The notes beneath the pieces are model-generated. The model was not told the DNA's origin. It worked only from the letters and a program-made list of their open reading frames with translations, and did no database searches. Source: Bacillota bacterium (GTDB lineage: Bacteria; Bacillota; Clostridia; Peptostreptococcales; Anaerovoracaceae). Taken from it: DNA of 51,344 nt. A program made the position numbers and the translations under genes. Below are positions 9,015-16,524 of this stretch, piece after piece (positions within the stretch are counted from its first letter, which is position 1; each line of letters opens with the position of its first letter). The stretch covers positions 1 through 51,344 of the forward strand of contig JAHZHA010000007.1 in NCBI GenBank assembly GCA_019420525.1, written 5' to 3'.

Positions 9015-10180
9015 AAACATACGAAGAATATCTGAAACTGCTGATTTCCTGCTGCCGTTCTTTTGACCGCAAAGCAGAGGAAGCGTGCCGGCACCGGTGG
9101 GACAGCATCGGAAAACCTATCGATGGACTGGGGCTTCTGGAAGTAATGACGGCCAGAATCGCCGGAATGACAGGAGATCCGGAGGTGAGACTGAGAAAGA
9201 AAGCCGTGGCCGTCATGTGCGGAGACCACGGCGTGGTGGCGGAGGGAGTGACCCAGACGGGGCAGGAGATCACGGCTTTGGTGGCGGAAAATATAGCGGC
9301 TGGAACGTCGTCTGTCTGCCTTATGGCACGGACGGCAGGGGCAGACGTATTCGCAGCGGATCTGGGCATCGCCTGTGAATATGAGAAAAAATGGAAAAAA
9401 ATGCCGGAAGAATCTATTCTGAAAAAAATTCTTCCGGTAGAAAGTGAAGGATTCTGTCTTCCTCCTTCCGGTCGTCTGACCAAAGGAAAGATAGCCGGCA
9501 AAAAAGTGGCGGCGGGTACGGAGAATCTGGCCAAAGAGCCGGCTATGACGAGAGAAGATGCGGCTCTGGCGGTCTGCCGGGGCATAGAAGCAGCGGCCGA
9601 ACTGAAGGAACAGGGATACGACATCATCGTCACAGGCGAGATGGGCATCGGAAATACTACGGCGGCCAGCGCGGCGGCCTGCTGCCTCTGCGGCATGAAA
9701 CCGGAGGAAGCTACAGGACGGGGAGCCGGACTGACGCGGGAAGGCCTGAAACGCAAGATTTCCGTAGTTAAGGGGGCTCTGGAGATTCACCGTCCCGATC
9801 CGGAGGATGCTCTCGATGTGCTGTCCAAGGTGGGAGGATTCGATCTGGCAGGAATGACAGGTCTCTTTCTGGGGGGTGCTCTCTGCGGAATTCCCGTCGT
9901 CATCGACGGCGTGATTTCCGCCGCTTCCGCGGCGCTGGCCTGCAGGCTGAATCCGGGATGCCGGGACTTTATGCTGGCGTCCCATCAGGGAAAAGAACCT
10001 GCTATGGAACAGCTGTTAAAGATCACAGGTCAGGAGCCGGTGATCCGCGCCGGTCTGGCTCTGGGAGAGGGAACAGGAGGAACAGCGCTGCTGCCTCTGC
10101 TGGACATGGCTCTGGCGGTATATGGGGAGAACGTCACTTTTGAAGACATCCGGATGGATGCATACGAGAGAATGGAATGA
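9011..10180 (+). CDS. cobT: Nicotinate-nucleotide:dimethylbenzimidazole phosphoribosyltransferase
   Basis: CobT makes the alpha-ribazole phosphate used as the lower nucleotide loop of cobalamin. The 389-residue sequence contains AVMCGDHGVVAEGVTQ (a near-universal CobT motif), GEMGIGNTTAASA, ASHQGKEPAMEQLL and the C-terminal LALGEGTGGTALLPLLDMAL that carries the catalytic glutamate. It is slightly longer than the roughly 350 residues usual for the family because of an extra segment at about 125-165. It overlaps cbiA by ATGA at its start and cobU by ATGA at its end. Which base the organism activates cannot be told from CobT alone; no benzimidazole-synthesis (bza) genes are in the window. Confidence 0.96.
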   Translation: MKTYEEYLKLLISCCRSFDRKAEEACRHRWDSIGKPIDGLGLLEVMTARIAGMTGDPEVRLRKKAVAVMCGDHGVVAEGVTQTGQEITALVAENIAAGTSSVCLMARTAGADVFAADLGIACEYEKKWKKMPEESILKKILPVESEGFCLPPSGRLTKGKIAGKKVAAGTENLAKEPAMTREDAALAVCRGIEAAAELKEQGYDIIVTGEMGIGNTTAASAAACCLCGMKPEEATGRGAGLTREGLKRKISVVKGALEIHRPDPEDALDVLSKVGGFDLAGMTGLFLGGALCGIPVVIDGVISAASAALACRLNPGCRDFMLASHQGKEPAMEQLLKITGQEPVIRAGLALGEGTGGTALLPLLDMALAVYGENVTFEDIRMDAYERME

Positions 10181-10764
10181 TTTATTTTGTATTCGGCGGA
10201 AGCGCCAGCGGAAAATCGGAATACGCGGAAAATCTGGCGGTATCCTGCGGGGCCGCCTGCGGAAGCGGGGGGCTGCTGTATGCGGCCACCATGCGGAACG
10301 ACAGTCCGGAGGCGGCGGCCCGCATCCGGAAGCACCGGGAGCAGCGGCGGGGAAAGGGGTTCCGGCTGTATGAGGCGCAATCTCTGTCCGCGCTGAGGGA
10401 GATCCCCCGGGCACATACCGTTTTATTGGACTGTCTCTCCGGGTTTGCGGCAAATGTCATGTTTTCCGGGGAAAATCTGCGGAGAATGGCGGAATCGGAA
10501 AAGATGACAGCGGAGAACAGAGACCGGTTTTTCAGAGATTTGCGGATCTCCCTGCGGGAAGAGATTGGAGAAGGTCTCCGTAATCTGTCGGAGCGATGTG
10601 AAAATCTGGTGATCGTATCGGACGCCGTTTTTTCCGACGGTACGGTTTTCAGTCCGGAGACGGAAAACTATATCCGCCTGATGGGCGATCTCTGGAGAAT
10701 GACGGCGCAGCGTGCGGACAGTGTGACGGAAGTCGTCTTCGGTCTGCCGGTGAAAGTGAAATAA
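10177..10764 (+). CDS. cobU: Adenosylcobinamide kinase/guanylyltransferase CobU (divergent C-terminus)
   Basis: CobU phosphorylates adenosylcobinamide and transfers GMP to it before nucleotide-loop joining. The 195-residue protein has an intact P-loop FGGSASGKSEYAE at the N-terminus and the RIRKHREQR segment near residue 50, whose His matches the guanylylated His of characterised CobU. The usual C-terminal motif NEVGxGIVP is replaced by SDAVFSDGTVF, although the end (ADSVTEVVFGLPVKVK) is still recognisable. The start overlaps cobT by ATGA. A second, much shorter CobU-like protein with an intact version of that motif lies two genes downstream (11598), so the two may share the work; that is inference. 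Confidence 0.85.
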   Translation: MIYFVFGGSASGKSEYAENLAVSCGAACGSGGLLYAATMRNDSPEAAARIRKHREQRRGKGFRLYEAQSLSALREIPRAHTVLLDCLSGFAANVMFSGENLRRMAESEKMTAENRDRFFRDLRISLREEIGEGLRNLSERCENLVIVSDAVFSDGTVFSPETENYIRLMGDLWRMTAQRADSVTEVVFGLPVKVK

Positions 10765-10777
10765 AGGAGGTCTGTCT

Positions 10778-11557
10778 TTGAATATCATCCAGTCGTTTGT
10801 GATCACGCTCTCCATGTACACGGCGGTGCCGATGCCCATGGTCAGCTGGAACGACAGAAATCTCAGATACTGTATGGCTTTTCTACCGGCGGCGGGGCTC
10901 ATCATCGGCGCAGCGGAATGGCTGCTCTTTTTTCTCTGCAGCCGCCTGGAATGTTCCGCGGTATTTTTCGGGGCGTTTTTCTGCGCTCTGCCGGTTCTGA
11001 TCACCGGAAAAATCCATATGGACGGACTCATCGATACGTGTGACGCACTGGGCTCTCACGGCACCAGAGAAAAAAAGCTGGAAATCCTGGAGGATTCCCA
11101 TGCGGGAGCTTTCGGCATCACAGGGGTGATTCTCTATGTCCTGCTGTTTTCCGCGTGTGCGGCGGAAGCGTATCCATATCTCACACCCGTCTGTGCAGCC
11201 GGGATCTGCCTTTCTTTTGCAGCGTCCCGGGCGCTGACCGCGGTGCAGATCGTCACCATGGATCTGTCAAAGGAAAGGGGTCTGCTTTTCACCTTCCGCA
11301 GGGCGGCATCGAAAAAAGCGGTTCTCGCCTCATCGGCGGCGGTGCTGATTCTCTGTCTGGCGGCTGAGATCGCCGTCTTTTCTGCTGGGGCTCTTTTCCC
11401 GGCAGCGGCAGGACTGCTTTTCAGCCTGTATTTCCGCAGGACCGCCGTGAGAAAGTTCGGCGGAATTTCAGGAGACCTCTGCGGCTGGATGATTCACATG
11501 CAGGAGCTGATGTTTCTGCTGAGTTTTCTGCCGGCGCTGCGGCTGACAGCTGTCTGA
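10778..11557 (+). CDS. cobS: Adenosylcobinamide-GDP ribazoletransferase (cobalamin synthase)
   Basis: CobS is the polytopic membrane enzyme that joins adenosylcobinamide-GDP to alpha-ribazole (phosphate). The 259 residues include the characteristic acidic motif HMDGLIDTCDALGSHGTREKKLEILEDSHAGAFG around residues 85-120, whose aspartates bind Mg2+, and GGISGDLCGWMIHMQELMFLL at the C-terminus; the remainder is hydrophobic helices. The start is TTG at 10778, chosen because AAAGGAGG at 10763-10770 is ideally spaced and the N-terminal residues MNIIQSFVITLSMYTAVPMP are typical of CobS. It follows cobU by 13 bp and precedes the short CobU-like gene. Confidence 0.95.
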   Translation: MNIIQSFVITLSMYTAVPMPMVSWNDRNLRYCMAFLPAAGLIIGAAEWLLFFLCSRLECSAVFFGAFFCALPVLITGKIHMDGLIDTCDALGSHGTREKKLEILEDSHAGAFGITGVILYVLLFSACAAEAYPYLTPVCAAGICLSFAASRALTAVQIVTMDLSKERGLLFTFRRAASKKAVLASSAAVLILCLAAEIAVFSAGALFPAAAGLLFSLYFRRTAVRKFGGISGDLCGWMIHMQELMFLLSFLPALRLTAV

Positions 11558-11597
11558 GAAAAGGGACAGAGAGTCCGGAAGAAGGGAGGAACAACGA

Positions 11598-11951
11598 TTG
11601 CGGGAATTTATCGTAGGCGGAAAAGCGCAGGGAAAGCTGAATTATGTTATGGAAAAATATGGATTCAAAAAAGAAGAAGTCTGCGACGGCGCCGTCTGCA
11701 CTCCGGAGGAACTGGAATCTGCCGCAGTGGTGGACAGGTATCACGAATTCATCCGGAGATTTCCGGAGAGCCGACCGGTCTTCCGCAGAGATGCGGTGGT
11801 GATCTGCGATGAGGTGGGCGGCGGTATCGTGCCGGCCGATCCGGAAGAGCGGAGGTGGAGAGAAGCGGCAGGCCGGGCCGGCTGCCGGGCTGCTGCGGAG
11901 GCGGATTCCGTGGTGCGCGTCGTCTGCGGAATCCCGGTGCGGCTGAAGTGA
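11598..11951 (+). CDS. Short CobU-like protein (117 residues)
   Basis: The start is TTG at 11598 with GGGAGGA at 11584-11590. The N-terminus (REFIVGGKAQGKLNYV) resembles the CobU P-loop but has Leu where Ser/Thr should coordinate Mg-nucleotide. The C-terminal half, CDEVGGGIVPADPEERRWREAAGRAGCRAAAEADSVVRVVCGIPVRLK in outline, matches the CobU C-terminal motif well. The central region with the guanylylated His is missing, leaving about two thirds of the normal length. Short CobU-like proteins occur next to cobS in other Clostridia and are usually annotated as adenosylcobinamide kinase. Here it is the last gene of the first cobalamin block; whether it is catalytic is doubtful. Confidence 0.75.
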   Translation: MREFIVGGKAQGKLNYVMEKYGFKKEEVCDGAVCTPEELESAAVVDRYHEFIRRFPESRPVFRRDAVVICDEVGGGIVPADPEERRWREAAGRAGCRAAAEADSVVRVVCGIPVRLK

Positions 11952-12093
11952 AACGCCTTCATCAAATCGTCACAGAAGGAACGCAGAAAAAACACTCTGT
12001 GCATATATTAAAATCATAAAGGATGGGTATCATATAGGTGTAAAAGGAAATAAACAAATCTTTTTCATAACTCTCCTAAAATAATTGCTTAGA

Positions 12094-12143
12094 AAAGAGG
12101 GCATCCCAAAAGTCACTCCGGTGACGCCAGGGATGCCCTCTTT
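12094..12143 (+). terminator. Strong hairpin, probable terminator of the cbi/cob operon
   Basis: A perfect 14-bp inverted repeat (AAAGAGGGCATCCC at 12094-12107 and its complement at 12130-12143) encloses a second small stem GTCAC/GTGAC. The T-run after it is short and interrupted (TTTGTCATTT), so termination may be incomplete. It lies about 140 bp downstream of the CobU-like gene and separates it from the next transcription unit. Confidence 0.65.
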
Positions 12144-12215
12144 GTCATTTCTCTTCCGGAAAACGAAGAGTTTTATGGCCTGAAAACGTTGAAATTTCGT
12201 TCATGATGCTGTTTT

Positions 12216-12248
12216 TATTACCCGTTTTGGGGGTCGAAACGGGTAATA
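12216..12248. promoter_or_regulatory. Perfect 12-bp palindrome, candidate operator
   Basis: TATTACCCGTTT at 12216-12227 is exactly complementary to AAACGGGTAATA at 12237-12248, with a 9-nt spacer. The right arm touches the first bases of the -35 element of the promoter at 12247-12276. No T-tract follows, so it is better explained as a repressor or activator site than as a terminator. The cognate regulator is unknown. Confidence 0.5.
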
Positions 12249-12276
12249 GACACGGTGGATTTTTTTAAAGTATAAT
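12247..12276 (+). promoter_or_regulatory. Promoter of the ubiquitin/SLH gene
   Basis: TAGACA at 12247-12252 (five of six matches to the -35 consensus) and TATAAT at 12271-12276 are separated by 18 bp. Transcription would start near 12283, giving a leader of about 108 nt that contains the tandem 24-bp repeat. Confidence 0.6.
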
Positions 12277-12319
12277 AATAAATAAAAAGAGGGCAAACGG
12301 ATATTACGGGAGAAAATCC

Positions 12320-12367
12320 CGCGATAGAATAAATGAAAGGTGTCGCGATAGAATAAATGAAAGGTGT
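12320..12367 (+). repeat. Tandem 24-bp direct repeat in the leader
   Basis: The 24-bp unit at 12320-12343 is repeated exactly and without spacer at 12344-12367. Each copy starts CGCGATAGAA and ends AAAGGTGT. The second copy ends 23 bp before the ATG at 12391. It could be a recent slippage duplication or a paired protein/RNA-binding site. Confidence 0.8.
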
Positions 12368-12390
12368 AAAGAAAAAGAGAGGATGAGAGT

Positions 12391-15300
12391 ATGATAAAGC
12401 GATTTTTAAGTCTGCTGCTGATGATAGCCATGACAGCGGTACTATTCCAGCCCATCGCCTTTGCGGCAGATAATAATATGCAGATTTTTATTAAAACTTT
12501 AACAGGTAAAACTATCACTATAGAAGTAAAACAGACAGCTCTTGTTGAAGAGGTCAAAGCCCAAATTAGAGAAAAAGAAGGGATTCCAGAAACACAACAA
12601 CGTCTTATCTTTGCAGGGAAAGAATTAGAGGATGGAAATACTTTACAAGAATATAATATTCAGAAAGAAAGTACTATCCATCTAGTTTTATTTCGGTTGG
12701 ATTTGAAACAGAGTATGATGCTTGGCACATCGGGAATCAGCGGCTACGACAGCACAAACGGCTACGACTACATCTATTTTGGAAAATGGACGGCGCGGGA
12801 TACATATACCACTTCCGGCCCCATCAAATGGCGGGTGCTGGACGACCAGACCAATACAGGAAAAGATGGGCTTTTCCTACTCTCCGAGAAACTGCTCGGA
12901 AAAGATAGTTGGGGTGGTGTATATTTTTACTTTTCTGATCCATGCGGCAAAGCATGGCAGGGCAGCGACGCGCAGGAGTGGTGTAATACTTTTGAAAGCA
13001 GAAGTCTCGATAGTCGGGAACTTGCCGCTATTCTGGAAACTACAAAAGACGATGCGGAATATTCCGGTTTTGCCGCGTCTGACGGAATTTTAAATAAAGA
13101 TCAGGTATTTTTCCTTTCGGCAGAGGAAGCGAATAATAGCAGCTATGGCTTTACCAATGACGCGGCGCGAGTTGCCAATTATGGCGGTAGCGCCGGTACG
13201 TGGTGGCTCCGCTCGCCCTCATTGTTTCCGGGCGCTGCAGGCTTAGTCTACAACGATGGCCATGTGGACATCTTACGCGTGTCCTTTGGCGACTGTGTTG
13301 CTCGTCCCGCTTTTAATTTAGATCTGAACTCTGTCCTCTTCACATCCGCTGCCGCAGGCGGTAAATCTTCCGCCGCCGTAGGTGCCGACGCGATTTTTGA
13401 AATTGGCGATTATACGGGCAACGAGTGGAAATTGACGGTTTTAGACAGCAGCCGCAATTTTTCGATTTTCAATGCGACGATTAACGGCAGCAGCGGCACC
13501 ATCGGATTTTCCTACTCTGACGCACAGACTGGAACGAATGAGTACATTTCCGTTGTGATCGTAGACAATGGCGCAATCACCCACTACGGACGCATTTTGC
13601 AGCTGGACGGTACGACGAATGGTGCAAGCGGAACGGTAAGTTTTACGCTCCCTGCGGGTGTAACATTAAGCGATACGACAAAGCTGTACGTGTTCAACGA
13701 ACAGTACAACGGCGGGGAAAGCGATGATACCAGACTGACGGACTATGGCAGTGAACTGATTGATGTGCAATCCGCTGTTGACACCACCGCGCCGACTTTG
13801 AGCAATGGCAGCGCGACCCGCGACAGTGAAACCAACGCCACGGTGAAGTTTACCAGCGACGAAGCGGGCACCTATTATTATGCCGTCGTGGAAAGCGGCG
13901 CAGCCCAGCCGACCATCGATACCGCCGGAGCGGGAAACAGCTGCACCATCGGTGAGAATACCATTTCACTGAACAGCCTTGAGGGCGCTAGCGCAAAGGA
14001 TCTTTACATCGTGGCAAAGGACGCGGCGGGAAATGTCAGCCAGCCGCTGAAAATCGAGATACCTGAATATATCCCGCCGGTTTATGGAATTTCTGCGTCC
14101 CCGGCTGCGCTGAACTTTGGCAGCAAAACAGTAGACTATACAGAAGCCCCCGCCGCGCAGGAAGTTACCATCACCAATACCGGCAACCAAACGGTAACGG
14201 TAACTTTACCGACCAGCGCGAACTATACTATGACAGCAGGAGAGGGCTTTACGAATGATACCGCCACCCTTGCTCCGAATGGCACGGCGACCTTTACTGT
14301 CCAGCCCGAAACCGGGCTTGCCGCGGGCGACTATTCCGAAACTCTTGCTATTTCCGGCAGCAACGGCACAAATGCCAGCGTGGAACTCTCCTTTGAAGTG
14401 CTTGAAACCCATACTCTCACCGTCAATCTGAACGGCGGTAGCGGCAGCACAACCGGCGGCGAATATATACAGGGTGAGGAAATCAGCATTGACGCAGGAA
14501 CAAAGTCAGGTTATCGTTTTACCGGCTGGACTTCCTCAAACGGCGGCATCTTTGCCGATGATTCCAGCGCAAGAACCACCTTTACCATGCCCGCAGCCGA
14601 TACGACGATAACGGCAAATTGGAGCTACAACGGTGGCGGTTCGTCTCATATCATTACAAAAAGAGTCACAAATCCGGACGGCTCCGTTACCACGACAGTG
14701 ACGAATACCCTCACCGGAACGGTCACTGAGACTACAAAATGGCCGGACGGCTCTGTCGAAGTCATTGAAACGAAAAAAGACGGTTCGATGGAAATCACTG
14801 TCACTGACAAGGACGGCGCTTCTTCCGTCACGACTGTCTCTGCGGACGGGAAATCGGAGACTGTCGTAAAGCTGCCGGCGTCTGTCATCAGCGCGGCAGA
14901 AGAGAAAGGCGAAGTGATCGTCCTGCCGATGCCGGAAGTATCGGCTTCAAAGGATCCGGAAACAGCGCCTCTCATAACGGTAGATCTTCCCGACGGCGCT
15001 TCCGCCAGAGTTGAAATACCTGTCAGAGATGCAGGTACGGGTACGGTGGCTGTATTGATCCGGGAAGACGGAACGGAGAAAATCCTCCTGACCGGCCTGC
15101 CTTCCGAAAATGGTATCTCTGTCATCCTGCAGGACGGTGACACCGTCAAAATCACAGATAACAGCAAATCCTTCGCTGACGTTGCGGAAGATTACTGGGG
15201 AGCGGAGGCCATCGGCTTCGTCACCGCCCGGGAGATTTTCAAAGGCACCGGCGAGGACACCTTTGCTCCGGAAAGTTCTATGACGCGTGCCATGATCCTT

Positions 15301-15654
15301 ACGGTTCTCGCCCGCTGTGAAGGAGTGGACACTGCCGCAGGCGGTGAGTGGTATGAATCAGGCGTACAGTGGGCAGTGGAAAACGGAATTTCCGACGGTA
15401 CAGACCTGAACGCTCCGGTGACCCGGGAGCAGCTTGTAACGATGCTGTATCGATATGCGGGAGAACCGGAGATCGCCGGCAGCATCGGCTCCTTCAGCGA
15501 CACTTCCGCAGTCAGCAGCTGGGCAGAGGACGCCGTGATCTGGGCGGTGGAAAACGGCATAATGGAAGGCATGGGGAACGGCATGCTGAAACCTCAGGAA
15601 ACTGCCACCCGGGCTCAGGTCGCTGCCATCCTTCAGCGTTTTCTCTCTCTGTAG
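12391..15654 (+). CDS. Secreted surface protein: signal peptide, ubiquitin domain, DUF6273, Ig/InlB repeats, three SLH domains
   Basis: This is a 1087-residue protein. Residues 1-25 are a Sec signal peptide (KR, hydrophobic core, cleavage near AFA/AD). Residues 30-100 are a ubiquitin domain: MQIFIKTLTGKTITIEV... with QQRLIFAGK and YNIQKES. By hand it matches human ubiquitin at 52 of 71 ungapped positions, keeps K6, K11, K27, K33, K48 and K63, and lacks the RLRGG tail (FRLDLK instead). Residues about 120-320 resemble DUF6273 (IKWRVLDD, WWLRSP, ARPAFNLD). They are followed by beta-rich segments, an Ig-like region (about 464-565), a choice-of-anchor-like module (565-672) and an InlB-type repeat (673-748). 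Next come Thr/Val-rich hairpins and three SLH modules (926-1087) that anchor to wall polymer. RBS is AGAGAGGA. The ubiquitin segment is about 32% GC, unlike the rest. A host-interaction role is inference. Confidence 0.93.
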   Translation: MIKRFLSLLLMIAMTAVLFQPIAFAADNNMQIFIKTLTGKTITIEVKQTALVEEVKAQIREKEGIPETQQRLIFAGKELEDGNTLQEYNIQKESTIHLVLFRLDLKQSMMLGTSGISGYDSTNGYDYIYFGKWTARDTYTTSGPIKWRVLDDQTNTGKDGLFLLSEKLLGKDSWGGVYFYFSDPCGKAWQGSDAQEWCNTFESRSLDSRELAAILETTKDDAEYSGFAASDGILNKDQVFFLSAEEANNSSYGFTNDAARVANYGGSAGTWWLRSPSLFPGAAGLVYNDGHVDILRVSFGDCVARPAFNLDLNSVLFTSAAAGGKSSAAVGADAIFEIGDYTGNEWKLTVLDSSRNFSIFNATINGSSGTIGFSYSDAQTGTNEYISVVIVDNGAITHYGRILQLDGTTNGASGTVSFTLPAGVTLSDTTKLYVFNEQYNGGESDDTRLTDYGSELIDVQSAVDTTAPTLSNGSATRDSETNATVKFTSDEAGTYYYAVVESGAAQPTIDTAGAGNSCTIGENTISLNSLEGASAKDLYIVAKDAAGNVSQPLKIEIPEYIPPVYGISASPAALNFGSKTVDYTEAPAAQEVTITNTGNQTVTVTLPTSANYTMTAGEGFTNDTATLAPNGTATFTVQPETGLAAGDYSETLAISGSNGTNASVELSFEVLETHTLTVNLNGGSGSTTGGEYIQGEEISIDAGTKSGYRFTGWTSSNGGIFADDSSARTTFTMPAADTTITANWSYNGGGSSHIITKRVTNPDGSVTTTVTNTLTGTVTETTKWPDGSVEVIETKKDGSMEITVTDKDGASSVTTVSADGKSETVVKLPASVISAAEEKGEVIVLPMPEVSASKDPETAPLITVDLPDGASARVEIPVRDAGTGTVAVLIREDGTEKILLTGLPSENGISVILQDGDTVKITDNSKSFADVAEDYWGAEAIGFVTAREIFKGTGEDTFAPESSMTRAMILTVLARCEGVDTAAGGEWYESGVQWAVENGISDGTDLNAPVTREQLVTMLYRYAGEPEIAGSIGSFSDTSAVSSWAEDAVIWAVENGIMEGMGNGMLKPQETATRAQVAAILQRFLSL

Positions 15655-15709
15655 CCTGAGAACCCGGTGAAAACCGGCTGAAAAGATATAATTTGATAAA
15701 CAGTAAGAC

Positions 15710-15757
15710 AAAAGCGTTTCCCGGCCGATCTTCACATCGGCGGGAGACGCTTTTTTG
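15710..15757 (+). terminator. Rho-independent terminator of the ubiquitin/SLH gene
   Basis: AAAGCGTTTCCCG and CGGGAGACGCTTT pair with one G-U wobble, extended by CCGAT/ATCGG, and are followed by TTTTTT at 15751-15756. It lies 56 bp after the stop codon and closes the single-gene unit. Confidence 0.85.
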
Positions 15758-15922
15758 ACGGCTGACAGATGAGAAAAATATCCGGACCGAAAAATTTCTC
15801 TCTTTTGCGCTCCGATGCGGTGGCGGAGGCAGGCGCAAACGGATATAATGGTGTATGGCAAAAATCTGATGTAAGAATCGTGGACGAAGAGATATACAAG
15901 GAAATGGGAAAAGAGGAATGAC

Positions 15923-16501
15923 ATGAAACTGATCATGATACGACACGGACAGACTCAGGGCAATACGGAGGGACGGTATCTGGGAAGAACCGATGAGCCG
16001 CTGTGCCCGGAGGGAGCCGGATATATAAAAAAGAAAAAGGAGGAAGGCGGATATCCCGGCGCGGAGATCGTCTGGTCCAGCCCGATGCAGCGCTGCCTGC
16101 AGACGGCCCGGCTGATCTATCCCGATGCGGATATTCAGGTGGAAGACGACCTGAGAGAGTGCGATTTCGGAAAATTCGAATATAAAAATTATACGGAACT
16201 GTCAGGAGACGAAGACTACCGGGCGTGGGTCAACAGCAGCGGCACGCTGCCATTTCCGGAGGGAGAAGACGCGGACGATTTCCGTCAGAGATGCCGGGAG
16301 GCTTTTCTGCGGGTGGTAAGGCGGTATGATAACGATGCAGAAGTGGCTCTTGTAGTTCACGGAGGAACGATGATGTCTGTATTTTCGAAGTTCGAGGAGC
16401 CGCCTTCGGGATATTTCGACCGTCAGCCGAAAAACGGATGCGGCTATATCTGCGATTTCGACCCTGAGACGGAAAAGCTGACCGTTCTGGAAGAAATTTA
16501 G
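15923..16501 (+). CDS. cobC: Histidine phosphatase, probable alpha-ribazole phosphatase CobC
   Basis: A 192-residue phosphoglycerate-mutase-type phosphatase with the catalytic MIRHGQTQGN motif at residues 5-14, the second-half motif VHGGTMM (around residue 149) carrying the other His, and SSPMQRCLQTA near residue 52. In cobalamin synthesis CobC removes the phosphate from alpha-ribazole-5-phosphate or adenosylcobalamin phosphate. Sequence alone places it only in the broad family; the assignment rests on cbiB 23 bp downstream and the other cob genes around it. A TATAAT at 15844-15849 could be its -10 element, but no good -35 was seen. RBS is GAGGAATG before the ATG. Confidence 0.8.
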   Translation: MKLIMIRHGQTQGNTEGRYLGRTDEPLCPEGAGYIKKKKEEGGYPGAEIVWSSPMQRCLQTARLIYPDADIQVEDDLRECDFGKFEYKNYTELSGDEDYRAWVNSSGTLPFPEGEDADDFRQRCREAFLRVVRRYDNDAEVALVVHGGTMMSVFSKFEEPPSGYFDRQPKNGCGYICDFDPETEKLTVLEEI

Positions 16502-16524
16502 AAATCATACGAAGGAAATGTAAA

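Larger units (their letters stand above)
11952..12390 (+). other. Intergenic region upstream of the ubiquitin/SLH gene
   Basis: These 439 bp contain no gene that I can support. They are visibly more AT-rich than the cobalamin genes. They hold, in order, a strong hairpin at 12094-12143, a 12-bp perfect palindrome at 12216-12248, a promoter at 12247-12276 and a tandem 24-bp repeat at 12320-12367. The ribosome-binding site GAGAGGATG lies just before the ATG at 12391. All of these are listed separately. Confidence 0.7.

Noticed and set aside
12094..12143. Hairpin before the ubiquitin/SLH gene as a transposon end or MITE
   Set aside because: It is a single local hairpin with no matching distant copy in the window and no flanking target-site duplication that I can see; a terminator is the simpler reading.
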